From Sinomonas terrae (lineage in GTDB: Bacteria > Actinomycetota > Actinomycetes > Actinomycetales > Micrococcaceae): DNA of 64,000 nt. Positions 7,440 to 16,069 of this stretch are shown piece by piece (within the stretch, counting starts at the first letter, position 1; every line of letters starts with the position of its first letter). Where the stretch lies: assembly GCF_022539255.1 (NCBI RefSeq), contig NZ_JAKZBV010000001.1, positions 1,984,001 through 2,048,000 on the forward strand. The letters are read 5' to 3'. A program made the translations under genes and the position numbers. Under the pieces are notes generated by a model that was not told where the DNA came from, did no database searches, and saw only the letters and a list, made by a program, of their open reading frames with translations.

Positions 7440-8471
7440 ATGGCGTATCGAGTCGCAGTCACGAAGGGCTATGCCGAAGAGGATGGCAGCACCATCTTCG
7501 GAGACATCGGACTGACCCGCCTGACGGAGTCCGGGCTCGAGTGGAAGGTCCTGCCCGAGAAGACCGGACACGTTGTCGCGGACCAGCTCGAGGGCTTCGA
7601 TGCTGTGCTGGTCCTCGGCGCCGAGCGCGTCGACGACGCGTCGCTGCCCGCCAGCGGACAGGTGCGGCACATCGCCCGCTTCGGAGCCGGCTTCGATGCC
7701 GTCGACGTCGAGGCGTGCTCACGCCGCGGGGTGCTCCTGACGAACTGCCCCGACGCCGTCCGGCGCCCGGTGGCCGACTCGGCGATCGCGATGCTCTTCG
7801 CGCTGGCCCACAACCTCGTGGCCAAGGACCGGCTCGTCCGGGAAGGCCGCTGGGACGAACGCGCCGCGTGGCGCGGCTCGGGGCTCGACGGTGCAACCGT
7901 CGGCATCGTCGGCCTCGGCGGGATCGGCCTCGAAACCGCCCGGCTCGTCCGCTCGCTCGGCCTCCGGACCGTCGCCTACAACCGCTCCGACCGCCGTCGG
8001 GAGGCCGGGGCCCTCGGCGTCGAAGTCCTCCCACTCGATGCGGTTCTGGCGCAGAGCGACTACCTCATCATCACAGTCGCCGCGAATGCCGGGACCCGCC
8101 ACCTCATCGGAGAGCATGAGCTCTCGCTCATGAAACCCACGGCACGCCTGATCAACCTCGCCCGCGGCAGCGTGCTCGACGAAGAGGCCCTGACCCGCCG
8201 CCTGACGGACGGGCGCCTCGCCGGCGCCGGGCTCGATGTCTTCGAGCGCGAGCCGCTCGACCTGAACAGCCCCCTGACCAGGATGGACAACGTCATCCTC
8301 GCGCCGCACTCCCTGTGCTGGACGGACAGCTTCACGGCCGCCGTCTCGGGAAGCGTCATGGAGTCGATCATCGACGCGAGCCGAGGCCTCATGCCGCGGA
8401 ACGCCGTTAACCCCGAAGCCTGGGCCGGGCGTCTCGAGCCTCAGGAGGCCGCGACAGGGGGTGTCGGATGA
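7440..8471 (+). CDS. D-isomer-specific 2-hydroxyacid dehydrogenase
   Basis: A 343-residue NAD-dependent 2-hydroxyacid dehydrogenase of the D-3-phosphoglycerate dehydrogenase superfamily. The Rossmann motif GLGGIGLETARLV lies near residues 160-172, and the catalytic Arg, Glu and His occur in INLARGSVLDE, DVFEREPL and APHSLCW. The enzyme interconverts a 2-oxo acid and a D-2-hydroxy acid. It opens locus B, followed with a four-base overlap (ATGA) by the GntR gene. GGGAG stands before the ATG. A palindromic operator 36 bases upstream suggests repression by that GntR protein. The substrate is probably a sugar-derived acid, judging from the SDR and isomerase neighbours. Confidence 0.9.
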   Translation: MAYRVAVTKGYAEEDGSTIFGDIGLTRLTESGLEWKVLPEKTGHVVADQLEGFDAVLVLGAERVDDASLPASGQVRHIARFGAGFDAVDVEACSRRGVLLTNCPDAVRRPVADSAIAMLFALAHNLVAKDRLVREGRWDERAAWRGSGLDGATVGIVGLGGIGLETARLVRSLGLRTVAYNRSDRRREAGALGVEVLPLDAVLAQSDYLIITVAANAGTRHLIGEHELSLMKPTARLINLARGSVLDEEALTRRLTDGRLAGAGLDVFEREPLDLNSPLTRMDNVILAPHSLCWTDSFTAAVSGSVMESIIDASRGLMPRNAVNPEAWAGRLEPQEAATGGVG

Positions 8472-9187
8472 TAGACCACATGAACCGACGGACCGTCCAG
8501 ACCAGCTCGCGGCCTATCCGCAGATCCGGACTGCGCGAAAGCGTCTACGAGTCGATCCTCGAGATGCTCGTCGAGGGCGAGATCGCGGAGGGCTCTCCCC
8601 TCCGCGTCGAGGCCCTCGCCCAGCTCCTGGAGGTCTCGCCCACCCCGGTCCGCGAGGCCCTGGTGCAGCTCGAGGCGACAGGACTCGTGACGTACGTTGC
8701 GAACAGGGGCTACACCGCCGCCCCGCACCTCTCTGCCGACGAGAAGACGGCCATGATGGACGCCCGGCTTGTCCTGGAGGTGGCCGCAGTCCGCCGCGCC
8801 GCCGAACTCGGAGACCCCTCGGTTCCCAGCCACCTCCGTGCGCTCCTCGCGGGCCAGCGCGAGGCCGCCTCGCGCCTCGACGGACCGGACGGGGAGCAAC
8901 AGAGGGACGCGCTCCGCGATTACCTCAGGATCGACCATTCCTTCCATGACGGAATCCTGCACGGGTGCGGCAACCACTTCCTGTTCCGCCTCGCCTCCAC
9001 CCTCGACGCGCAGGCGCAGAGAATGCGGCAGTCCTTCCTCAACGGCATCCCGGATGCCGAGGATGTCCTGGCAGAGCATTCCGCGATCGCCGACGCCATA
9101 GCTTCGGGGGATCCGGATGCCGCCGAACAGGCGATGCGTGACCACCTCAGCCGCGTCCTCAGCCTCTCGCTGAGCCAGGCAGACTGA
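8468..9187 (+). CDS. GntR-family regulator, FCD (FadR) type
   Basis: This 239-residue regulator has an N-terminal winged helix domain (about 20-85; GLRESVYESILEMLVEGEI and VSPTPVREALVQLEATGLV) and a helical FCD effector domain (about 95-230). Its metal-binding residues can be seen in DARLVLE, the HSFHDGIL segment and the late EHSAI. It starts on an ATG overlapping the TGA of the hydroxyacid dehydrogenase. Two related palindromes (7386-7404 and 9252-9270) flank it, so it probably represses both its own transcription unit and the SDR operon that follows. FCD regulators commonly bind sugar acids or other carboxylates. Confidence 0.92.
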   Translation: MIDHMNRRTVQTSSRPIRRSGLRESVYESILEMLVEGEIAEGSPLRVEALAQLLEVSPTPVREALVQLEATGLVTYVANRGYTAAPHLSADEKTAMMDARLVLEVAAVRRAAELGDPSVPSHLRALLAGQREAASRLDGPDGEQQRDALRDYLRIDHSFHDGILHGCGNHFLFRLASTLDAQAQRMRQSFLNGIPDAEDVLAEHSAIADAIASGDPDAAEQAMRDHLSRVLSLSLSQAD

Positions 9188-9251
9188 CCGAGGCGGACTG
9201 CCCGGGCGGACGGGGCCAGGCCAACTCGGCCCAAGAGCGTCGGGGCCCAAG

Positions 9252-9270
9252 ATTGTATAGATTATCTAAT
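9252..9270. promoter_or_regulatory. Candidate GntR operator upstream of the SDR operon
   Basis: ATTGTATAGATTATCTAAT contains the perfect 11-bp palindrome TAGATTATCTA and matches the 7386-7404 site at 14 of 19 positions. It lies 14 bases before the SDR start and just before GAAGGAG, so a bound repressor would block transcription of the SDR operon. Confidence 0.5.
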
Positions 9271-9283
9271 TCGAAGGAGAATC

Positions 9284-10036
9284 ATGGCAGGCACAGCCGT
9301 CATCACAGGCGCCGGTTCGGCGCGGGGGATCGGCGCCGAGCTCGCCCGGAGGCTTGCGAAGTCCGGGTGGGACCTCGGGCTCCTCGACATCGACGAGAGC
9401 GCGGTCAAGGCACTCGCCGGCGAGATCGAGTCGGCCTCCGGCGTGCGTGCGCTCGGCGTCGGAGCGGACATCTCGGACGAGGCCGCAGTCGACGAGGCGA
9501 TCGGCAGGTTCGAGCAGGAGCTCCCCGAGATCCGGGCCCTCGTCAACAGCGCGGGCGTCAGCTCGCCGGTCGCGTTCCTCGACCTCGACCTGGCCACCTG
9601 GGAGCGCGTCATGCGCATCAACGCCACGGGCACGTTCGTCATCACCAGGCGCGTGGTGCCCGGCATGATGGCGCGCGGCTACGGGCGGGTGGTCAGCCTG
9701 GGCTCGACCGCCATGCAGAACGGAGGCGGCACGTTCAGCAAGTCCGCCTACGCAGCCTCGAAGGGGGCAATCGAGGCCTTCTCCCGGGCACTCGCCCTCG
9801 AGATCGCACCGCAGGGCGTGACCGTCAACGTCATCGCACCGGCCACGATCGACACCGACATCATGGGCGGTCCCATCACCGAGGACCGCAAGCCGAAGTT
9901 CCTGGCCCAGCTCCCCGTCGGCCGCATCGGCACGCCCGGCGAGGTCGCCGCGCTCATCGAGTTCCTCCTCGGCGAGGAGGCCGGCTACATCACGGGCTCC
10001 ACCTACAACATCAACGGAGGCCTCCGCATTGGCTGA
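9284..10036 (+). CDS. Short-chain dehydrogenase/reductase (locus B, first)
   Basis: A 250-residue classical SDR. The cofactor motif is GAGSARGIG, the NAG segment reads NSAGVSS, catalytic Ser-Tyr-Lys lie in SLGST and YAASKG, and the C-terminal GYITGSTYNINGG closes the fold. It oxidises or reduces a hydroxyl group with NAD(P). GAAGGAG precedes the ATG. Its last codons contain a GGAGG that serves the next gene. The C-terminal half is close to the SDR at 10986-11774 (both contain DTDIMGG and LPVGRIGT), which suggests tandem duplication. The substrate is probably a polyol or sugar acid. Confidence 0.92.
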   Translation: MAGTAVITGAGSARGIGAELARRLAKSGWDLGLLDIDESAVKALAGEIESASGVRALGVGADISDEAAVDEAIGRFEQELPEIRALVNSAGVSSPVAFLDLDLATWERVMRINATGTFVITRRVVPGMMARGYGRVVSLGSTAMQNGGGTFSKSAYAASKGAIEAFSRALALEIAPQGVTVNVIAPATIDTDIMGGPITEDRKPKFLAQLPVGRIGTPGEVAALIEFLLGEEAGYITGSTYNINGGLRIG

Positions 10037-10985
10037 GGACAGCCTGACCCCCAGCGCCGACTGGACCATCGCCGCGGCGATGCTCCAGTTCCCGGGCGTG
10101 ACGCCCGACGGCGTTCCCGTCGCCGAACTGTCCTCTGAGGCCTGGCGGGAGCAGCTCCAGCCCGTCGTCGAGGCGGGCTTCACCGCCGTCGAAGTCTCCA
10201 CGTCGTGGATCAGCATCGGCGACCTTCCGCCACGCCGCCTCGCCGAGCTGCGCCAGGTCCTGGCCGACGCCGGCCTCGAGGTCCCCGGCATCTCCGTGGT
10301 CCGGCGAAGCGTCATCCACCCGGAGCGGGGCGGGGCGAATCTGGCCCTCGCGCACCGCACGATCGACGCCGCCGCGCCCCTCGGCGTCCCCGTCGTCTGC
10401 CTCGGACTCCATGACGAGCTCCTCGCAGACCCGAAGCAGGCGACGTGGTTCTGGACCGTACCCGGTCCCGAGCGCCCCGTCGACGCAGAGGCCTACGGGC
10501 TCGCGGTGCGCCGCTACCGCGAGCTCGCCGAGCACGCCTCGGCCGTCGGCGTCGAGCTCTCCCTCGAGCTCTACGAGGACACGTACCTGGGAAGCGGGAA
10601 GGAGGCAGTGAGGTTCCTCGAGGACATCGGGCACAGCGCCGTCGGCCTCAATCCCGACGTCGGCAACCTCATCCGCCAGCAGCGGCCCATCGAGAACTGG
10701 CGCGAGACCTTCGCGCTCACCCTCCCGCACGCCAACTACTGGCACATCAAGAACTACGCCCGCCTCGAAGATCCCTCCCGAGGCCTGGTGCTCACGCACC
10801 CGACCTCGCTCGAACTCGGCATCATCGACTACCGCGAGATGGTCCGGGCTGCGACCGCCCACGGATTCAGCGGGGCCTTCGTGGTCGAGCACTACGGGGG
10901 CGACGGCCTGAGCGTCGGCGCCTCGAACGCCGAATACCTACGCAGCGTCCTTCCGGCGCGCACGATTTCCGAAGTGGAGAAGTAG
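10029..10985 (+). CDS. Sugar phosphate isomerase/epimerase-like TIM-barrel protein
   Basis: A 318-residue protein of the xylose-isomerase-like TIM-barrel superfamily (AP endonuclease 2 fold). Probable metal ligands are in SLELYED, GLNPDVGN, WHIKNY and VVEHYGG. Members isomerise or epimerise keto-sugars or inositol derivatives. The start is TTG at 10029: GGAGG at 10016-10020 lies eight bases upstream, inside the end of the SDR gene, and the two genes overlap by eight bases, so translation is probably coupled. The protein would act on the keto product of one of the flanking SDRs. Confidence 0.85.
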   Translation: MAEDSLTPSADWTIAAAMLQFPGVTPDGVPVAELSSEAWREQLQPVVEAGFTAVEVSTSWISIGDLPPRRLAELRQVLADAGLEVPGISVVRRSVIHPERGGANLALAHRTIDAAAPLGVPVVCLGLHDELLADPKQATWFWTVPGPERPVDAEAYGLAVRRYRELAEHASAVGVELSLELYEDTYLGSGKEAVRFLEDIGHSAVGLNPDVGNLIRQQRPIENWRETFALTLPHANYWHIKNYARLEDPSRGLVLTHPTSLELGIIDYREMVRAATAHGFSGAFVVEHYGGDGLSVGASNAEYLRSVLPARTISEVEK

Positions 10986-11774
10986 ATGGTCCTCCCCCCA
11001 TACCCCGCCGCCCCATTCCCCCAGGACCGGACGGCCATCGTCACCGGCGCAGCGTCGCCCCGCGGCATCGGACGCGCCACAGCGCACCGGCTCGCGCGGC
11101 AGGGCTGGGCTGTCGCCGTCGTCGACCTCGACCGCGAGGCCAGCGAGAAGGTGGCCCTGGAGATCCAGGAGCAGCACGGCGCGGATGCCCTCGGAGTCGG
11201 CGCTGACATCAGCGACCGCGCCTCGGTCGACGCCGCGGTCGCGGAGATCGCGGCCTCGCTCCCGCAGGTCGTGGGGCTGGTCAACAATGCCGGGATCAGC
11301 TCCCCGGTCCCGTTCCTCGAGGTGAGCGACGAGGAATGGCGCCGCGTGATCGACGTCAACCTCAACGGGACCTTCCACATCACCCAGGCCGCAGTGAAGA
11401 TCATGGCGGAGCACAGAGTGGGCCGGGTCGTCAACATCTCCTCCGCCTCCGCCGAGCGCGGCGGCGGGGTGTACGGCCGGGCGGCCTATTCGTCATCGAA
11501 GGCGGCCCTGCTCGGGATGTCCCGCACTCTCGCCCGTGAACTCGGACAATACGGGATCACCGCGAATTCCGTGGCACCGGGTTCCATCGACACCGACATC
11601 ATGGGCGGCCGCCTGAGCGACGAACGCAAGGAATTCCTGCTCCAGGAACTTCCCGTGGGCAGGATCGGAACGGTCGACGACGTCGCTAACGTCATCGAAT
11701 TCCTCCTCAGGGAGGAATCGGGCTACCTCACGGGCGTGACCTACGACGTCAACGGAGGATCCCACATTGCCTGA
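10986..11774 (+). CDS. Short-chain dehydrogenase/reductase (locus B, second)
   Basis: A 262-residue classical SDR with GAASPRGIG as cofactor motif, NNAGISSP, the Ser in ISSASAE, and the YSSSK catalytic pair. The C-terminal part DTDIMGG, LPVGRIGT and GYLTGVTYDVNGG matches the SDR at 9284-10036 closely, so the two are probable duplicates with different substrates or cofactors. It begins immediately after the stop of the isomerase gene, and its end carries the GGAGG used by the following TTG start. It belongs to the same operon. Confidence 0.92.
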   Translation: MVLPPYPAAPFPQDRTAIVTGAASPRGIGRATAHRLARQGWAVAVVDLDREASEKVALEIQEQHGADALGVGADISDRASVDAAVAEIAASLPQVVGLVNNAGISSPVPFLEVSDEEWRRVIDVNLNGTFHITQAAVKIMAEHRVGRVVNISSASAERGGGVYGRAAYSSSKAALLGMSRTLARELGQYGITANSVAPGSIDTDIMGGRLSDERKEFLLQELPVGRIGTVDDVANVIEFLLREESGYLTGVTYDVNGGSHIA

Positions 11775-12501
11775 CTTCAGCGCAGACCTCAGCGGGCAGA
11801 CCGCCGTCGTCACCGGCACCAGCTCGGGCATCGGCCGCGCCGTCGCCGAGCTCTACCTGCGGAACGGGGCCGAGGTCATCGGCATCCAGCGCCGCCCCTC
11901 CGGCATCTCGCATGAGCGCTATCGGGACGTGACGGCGGACTTGGCGGATCCGGGCGAACTCGCGGACGCGACGCGGTCCATTCTCGAAAATGAAAGCGTG
12001 GACATCCTCGTGAACAACGCGGGCATCAATATCCGGCACAGATTCGAGGAATTTCCCGTCGGCGATTGGGACCAGGTGCTGCAGATCAACCTCCGCACCG
12101 TCATGGAGCTCATCCAGATCTTCGGCAGGCCCATGCTCGACCGCGGCCAGGGCACCGTGATCAACATGGCCTCGATGCTGTGCTTCTTCGGCGGCTTCAC
12201 GGCCTCCGCCTATGCGGCATCGAAGGGCGCCGTCGGCCAGCTGACGAAGTCGATCGCCAACGAATGGGCTCCCCGCGGCGTCAACGTCAACGCCATCGCC
12301 CCGGGCTTCATCGACACCGAGATGAACGTCGCGCTCCTGGCCGACCAGACGCGGGAGCGGCAGATCCGTGAGCGTATCCCGGCCGGCCGATGGGGGCGCC
12401 CGGAGGACATCGCCGGCGCCGCCCTGTTCCTCGCCTCGGGCGCGGCCCGCTACGTCCACGGCGTCGTGCTGCCCGTCGACGGCGGATACCTGGCGCGCTG
12501 A
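11767..12501 (+). CDS. Short-chain dehydrogenase/reductase (locus B, third; KduD-like)
   Basis: A 244-residue SDR resembling 2-deoxy-D-gluconate 3-dehydrogenase (KduD) and related sugar-acid dehydrogenases: GTSSGIG, NNAGINIRH, a Ser in NMASMLCFFGG, YAASKG and VVLPVDGGYLAR. The start is TTG at 11767, preceded by GGAGG at 11754-11758 with an eight-base spacer, exactly as for the TIM-barrel gene; it overlaps the previous SDR gene by eight bases. It is a different SDR branch from its two neighbours. The KduD relation is by motif only, so the exact substrate remains open. Confidence 0.9.
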   Translation: MPDFSADLSGQTAVVTGTSSGIGRAVAELYLRNGAEVIGIQRRPSGISHERYRDVTADLADPGELADATRSILENESVDILVNNAGINIRHRFEEFPVGDWDQVLQINLRTVMELIQIFGRPMLDRGQGTVINMASMLCFFGGFTASAYAASKGAVGQLTKSIANEWAPRGVNVNAIAPGFIDTEMNVALLADQTRERQIRERIPAGRWGRPEDIAGAALFLASGAARYVHGVVLPVDGGYLAR

Positions 12502-12520
12502 AACGAAGGGAAGTCAATTC

Positions 12521-13561
12521 ATGAAAGCAGTCATTGCCCACGGGGAAGGCGACCTGAGAGTCGAACCTGTCGACCCCGTCGCCGCAACTCCCGGTAACGT
12601 CCTTGTGCGAGTCGTCTACGGCGGGATCTGCGGATCGGACCTCCACTACGCCAAGGACGGCCGGAACGGCGCCTACGTCATCAAGACGCCACTGACCCTC
12701 GGCCACGAGGTGGTCGGGGTCGTGCATGAAATCGGGCCAGCCGCGGAGACCAGCCTCGGCATCGGGGCCCGGGTGGCGATCCATCCGGCCCGCCCGACGC
12801 CCCTCCCCGGCGGAGTCCACGGCGCGGGCTTCCACCTCATCGCCGGCGGGAGCTATCTCGGCAGCGCCTCGACCGACCCCCACACCCAGGGCGGCTTCGT
12901 CGAACTCCTCGCGGTGGCTCCCGAGCAGCTCCGCGAACTGCCGGAGCAGCTTCCGCTGCGCCGCGCTGCCCTCGCCGAGCCCCTTGCCGTCGCACTGCAC
13001 GGCATCGGCCGGCTCGGGGAGCGGGTCCACGGGGCGAACGTCCTGGTCAGCGGCGCAGGTCCCATCGGCTGCCTCGCGATCATCGCGCTCCGCGCCGCCG
13101 GTGCGGGCCGGGTCGTGGCCGCCGACCTCCAGGAGCTTCCCCTGCAGGTCGCGCGCGAGGTGGGGGCCGATGACGTCGTGCGCCTGGGCACAGGGGAGCG
13201 GATCGAGCCGGGCGGCTTCGACGTCGTCCTCGAGGCCGCCGGAGCGGTGCCCTCGCTCGTCGCCGCGCTGGACGCCGTTCGGCCCGGCGGGGCCGTCCTC
13301 CAGCTCGGCATGCTCCCGGCAGGGCCCCTGCCGATACCGATGGCCGGGCTCATCGCCAAGGAGGTCACCCTCTTCGGATCGCAGCGTTTCGACGTCGAGC
13401 TCGATGCGTCGGTGGAATTGCTGGCCAACGACCCGCGGGCCGAGGCCGTCATCACCCACGTGTTCGGGATCGACGATGCGCAGGATGCATTTGCCTGCGC
13501 TTCGGACTCGTCCCGTTCGTCGAAAGTGCTGATCAACATTTCCGAGGATCCGGAGAAATAG
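12521..13561 (+). CDS. Zinc-type alcohol dehydrogenase, L-idonate 5-dehydrogenase-like
   Basis: A 346-residue medium-chain dehydrogenase. Catalytic zinc ligands are visible in GGICGSDLHY and LGHEVVG, and the NAD-binding motif is SGAGPIGCLA near residue 178. The order of motifs resembles L-idonate 5-dehydrogenase. The four-cysteine structural zinc lobe normally found after the first beta strands is missing: the region reads HPARPTPLPGGVHG with no cysteine. The start is the ATG at 12521 after GAAGGGA; the longer open frame only extends into the SDR gene. It is the last gene of locus B, followed by a terminator-like stem. A frameshifted paralogue lies at 29958-31015. Confidence 0.9.
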   Translation: MKAVIAHGEGDLRVEPVDPVAATPGNVLVRVVYGGICGSDLHYAKDGRNGAYVIKTPLTLGHEVVGVVHEIGPAAETSLGIGARVAIHPARPTPLPGGVHGAGFHLIAGGSYLGSASTDPHTQGGFVELLAVAPEQLRELPEQLPLRRAALAEPLAVALHGIGRLGERVHGANVLVSGAGPIGCLAIIALRAAGAGRVVAADLQELPLQVAREVGADDVVRLGTGERIEPGGFDVVLEAAGAVPSLVAALDAVRPGGAVLQLGMLPAGPLPIPMAGLIAKEVTLFGSQRFDVELDASVELLANDPRAEAVITHVFGIDDAQDAFACASDSSRSSKVLINISEDPEK

Positions 13562-13600
13562 GCCGGGGTTCGAATTAGGGTCGAAACCGAATAACGACAA

Positions 13601-13636
13601 GGAGCGACGCGGCGGTGGAATGCGTGGCGTCGCTCC
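13601..13636 (+). terminator. Probable terminator after locus B
   Basis: GGAGCGACGC at 13601-13610 and its exact complement at 13627-13636 enclose 16 bases, 40 bases after the dehydrogenase stop. There is only a short TTCC after the stem, so efficiency is uncertain. Confidence 0.55.
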
Positions 13637-13744
13637 TTCCTGCCTATCTGAGCCCTGACGGGCGGGATTCCGCGCCTGAAGGTCAACATAAGAATCCCGT
13701 TGGACGCCATGTGAAACGGCTATCGAAACCCCTCTTGATCCAAA

Positions 13745-13782
13745 GTGAGGTGTCTCACAGTATTTATTCAGGTCCTCCTGAA
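13745..13782. promoter_or_regulatory. Two inverted repeats upstream of the MHS transporter gene
   Basis: GTGAG-GTGT-CTCAC (13745-13758) and TTCAGG-TCCT-CCTGAA (13767-13782) are perfect small dyads in the leader of the transporter gene, 48-85 bases before its ATG. They may be operators or RNA hairpins; no regulator can be assigned. The rest of 13562-13829 shows no gene. Confidence 0.35.
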
Positions 13783-13829
13783 TGGAGCGGGCGGACGGTC
13801 CCCACCATCCCTAATCTGAGGAGTGCTCC

Positions 13830-15146
13830 ATGTCCCAAACACAGGAAACAGCATCCGTTGAGCGTATTGAAATCCGCTCGATCAGCGCGAAGTCGGTGAT
13901 TGCCGGCCTCTCCGGGATTTTCGTCGAACTCTATGACAATGCCATCTACGGGTTCCTGGCGGGTACTCTCGCCCTCGTGTTCTTCCCCAGCAGCAACCCG
14001 TCGACGGGCATGCTGCTTACCCTCGTGGCATTCGGGATCCCGTTCTTCATCCGCCCGCTCGGAGCTGCAGTCGGCGGCCACTGGGGCGACAAGATCGGGC
14101 GCCGTCGGGTCCTCATCGCCCTCGTCACTACGATGTGCGGCGCCACCGGCCTGATCGGCGTCCTGCCCAGTGCCGCAAGCATCGGAGTCGTCTCGCCCAT
14201 CCTCCTGGTCGTCCTTCGCTTCATCCAAGGCTTCTCGATGGGCGCCGAGACCGGAAACGGCAACTCCTACCTCTCGGAGAACGCCCCCCAGAACAAGCGT
14301 GGCCAGGTCGTCAGCTACGCGAACGCCGCAACATTCATCGCGATGATGATCGGTACGCTCTTCGCAGCCGCACTGACCGCCGGGCTCGGGAACTCGGCCA
14401 TGACCGCCTGGGGCTGGCGCCTCCCATTCCTGATCGCGTTCCCGATGGGGCTGGCGGCACTGTGGGTCCGGTTCAGCGCGGGTGAGTCGCCGGAGTTCGA
14501 GAAGGTCGAGACGGACGGGCTCGTGGTCCGGAACCCACTGTGGGAGGCCTTCGCGAGCAGGGACGCTCGCCGCGGCATGCTCCTGACCATCCTGCTCCCG
14601 CTCTTCAACAGCTCCGGCTACTTCATCCTGTTCATCTACATGCCCAGCTTCATGACGTCCCAGCTCAAGTTCAGCGCGGTGCAGGGCCTCGTGGTGACGG
14701 GCGTTGCGCTCCTGGTCGGTTCGATCACCTCGCTCATTTCAGGGTGTCTGTCCGACCGTTTCGGACGCAAGCCACTCCTGGCCGGTTCGGCTGGCCTCAT
14801 GGTCATCGGCGGTTTCCCCTGCTATTACCTGCTTACGCAGAAGTCCATTGGCCTCGCCCTGCTCGGCGTCGTGATCATGTCGGTCATCTTCTCGGGGACG
14901 TTCGGCGTCGTCCAGACGGCGATGACCGAGCTCTTCCCCACGCGCATCCGGACGGCGGCGTACGGCTTCGGCTACAACATCGGCACTGCGATCTTCGGCG
15001 GCGCGGCGCCCGCGGTCATCGCGGCCCTCATCGGACTGACCGGCAGCATCTGGGTCCCGGCGGTCTACCTCGTCGTCACGTCCGCCGTGGCCTGCGTCAC
15101 CGCGCTGAAGATCCGCGAAACCGCCTTCCTCCCGCTGCCCGAGTAA
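13830..15146 (+). CDS. MFS transporter, metabolite:H+ symporter (MHS) type
   Basis: A 438-residue membrane protein with 12 predicted hydrophobic segments. The MHS/ProP-type signature appears as GGHWGDKIGRRRVL near residue 90, RFIQGFSMGAE near 135 and CLSDRFGRKPLL in the second half. These transporters import organic acids, betaines or sugar acids with protons. CTGAGGAG lies nine bases before the ATG. It stands between locus B and the ABC transporter on the same strand with its own leader, so it probably supplies the substrate of one of the neighbouring catabolic loci. Confidence 0.9.
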   Translation: MSQTQETASVERIEIRSISAKSVIAGLSGIFVELYDNAIYGFLAGTLALVFFPSSNPSTGMLLTLVAFGIPFFIRPLGAAVGGHWGDKIGRRRVLIALVTTMCGATGLIGVLPSAASIGVVSPILLVVLRFIQGFSMGAETGNGNSYLSENAPQNKRGQVVSYANAATFIAMMIGTLFAAALTAGLGNSAMTAWGWRLPFLIAFPMGLAALWVRFSAGESPEFEKVETDGLVVRNPLWEAFASRDARRGMLLTILLPLFNSSGYFILFIYMPSFMTSQLKFSAVQGLVVTGVALLVGSITSLISGCLSDRFGRKPLLAGSAGLMVIGGFPCYYLLTQKSIGLALLGVVIMSVIFSGTFGVVQTAMTELFPTRIRTAAYGFGYNIGTAIFGGAAPAVIAALIGLTGSIWVPAVYLVVTSAVACVTALKIRETAFLPLPE

Positions 15147-15193
15147 GGAAGCAGTCCGGCAGTGATTCCGCCCCTGTCAGAGAGGACAGACCA

Positions 15194-16069
15194 GTGAATC
15201 GTCCTGCAGAACAAGCGCAGAGCGGCGGTGAAGCGATCGCAGTGGAGGGGTTCACGGTCGCCTACAGGACAGAGTCCGGCCTGGTTCCCGCCGTGTCCGA
15301 CGTCTCCTTCGCCTTGAAGCGCTCCGAGCGACTGGCGGTCGTCGGCGAGTCGGGCTCCGGGAAGACGACTCTGGCGATGGCGATCGCCGGCCTGCTCCCG
15401 CACGAGACCGCCCGGGTCGACTACGGCGTCGCCCGGGTGGCCGGACGCCCCGTGGACATGAGCGCGAGCCGGAGCGTGATTCCGGTCCGGCACGAAGGCG
15501 TCTCGATGATCTTCCAGGACGCGATGACCTCGCTCGACCCGGTGGCGACGATCGCCCACCAGTTCCGCTCGGTCCTCGACGCCCGCGGACTCCGGCGGTC
15601 CCAGGTCCGGGCCGAATCGGTCGGGTGGATCGAGAAGGTCGGCATCCCGAACCCGGAGCGCGTCCTCAAGCTCCATCCCTACGAGCTCTCCGGCGGGATG
15701 CGGCAGCGGGTGATGATCGCCCTTGCGATGTGCAGCAGGCCGGCCGTGCTGATTGCCGACGAGCCCACCTCGGCCCTCGACATTGTCGTCAGCAGGCGGA
15801 TCATGGACCTCCTGCTCTCGCTGGCGGTGGAGCTGGGGACGGCCGTCATCGTGATCACGCACGACATCGACCTCGCGCGCAAGTACACCGACCGGATGCT
15901 GGTCCTGTACCACGGCGAAGTCCAGGACCTCTGCGACACGGACAGCCTGACGAGCGCGGAACGCTCGGCGTACACGAGAGCACTGCTCGACTGCGTGCCC
16001 CGGCTGCAGGACTACGACCGGGAGTCACTGCCGACCCTGACCCGCAGCATGGAGAGGGCGGCGTCGTGA
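15194..16069 (+). CDS. ABC transporter ATP-binding protein, OppD/DppD type
   Basis: A 291-residue ATPase with Walker A GESGSGKTT near residue 57, Q-loop IFQDAMTSLDP, signature ELSGGMRQR, Walker B VLIADEPTSALD and switch His in ITHD. The Q-loop sequence is that of peptide/nickel/opine importers. It lacks the long C-terminal oligopeptide-binding extension of full OppD. GTG at 15194 was chosen because AGAGAGGAC precedes it and the domain starts soon after; the open frame upstream only overlaps the MFS gene. It overlaps the next ATPase gene by four bases (GTGA). Confidence 0.92.
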   Translation: MNRPAEQAQSGGEAIAVEGFTVAYRTESGLVPAVSDVSFALKRSERLAVVGESGSGKTTLAMAIAGLLPHETARVDYGVARVAGRPVDMSASRSVIPVRHEGVSMIFQDAMTSLDPVATIAHQFRSVLDARGLRRSQVRAESVGWIEKVGIPNPERVLKLHPYELSGGMRQRVMIALAMCSRPAVLIADEPTSALDIVVSRRIMDLLLSLAVELGTAVIVITHDIDLARKYTDRMLVLYHGEVQDLCDTDSLTSAERSAYTRALLDCVPRLQDYDRESLPTLTRSMERAAS

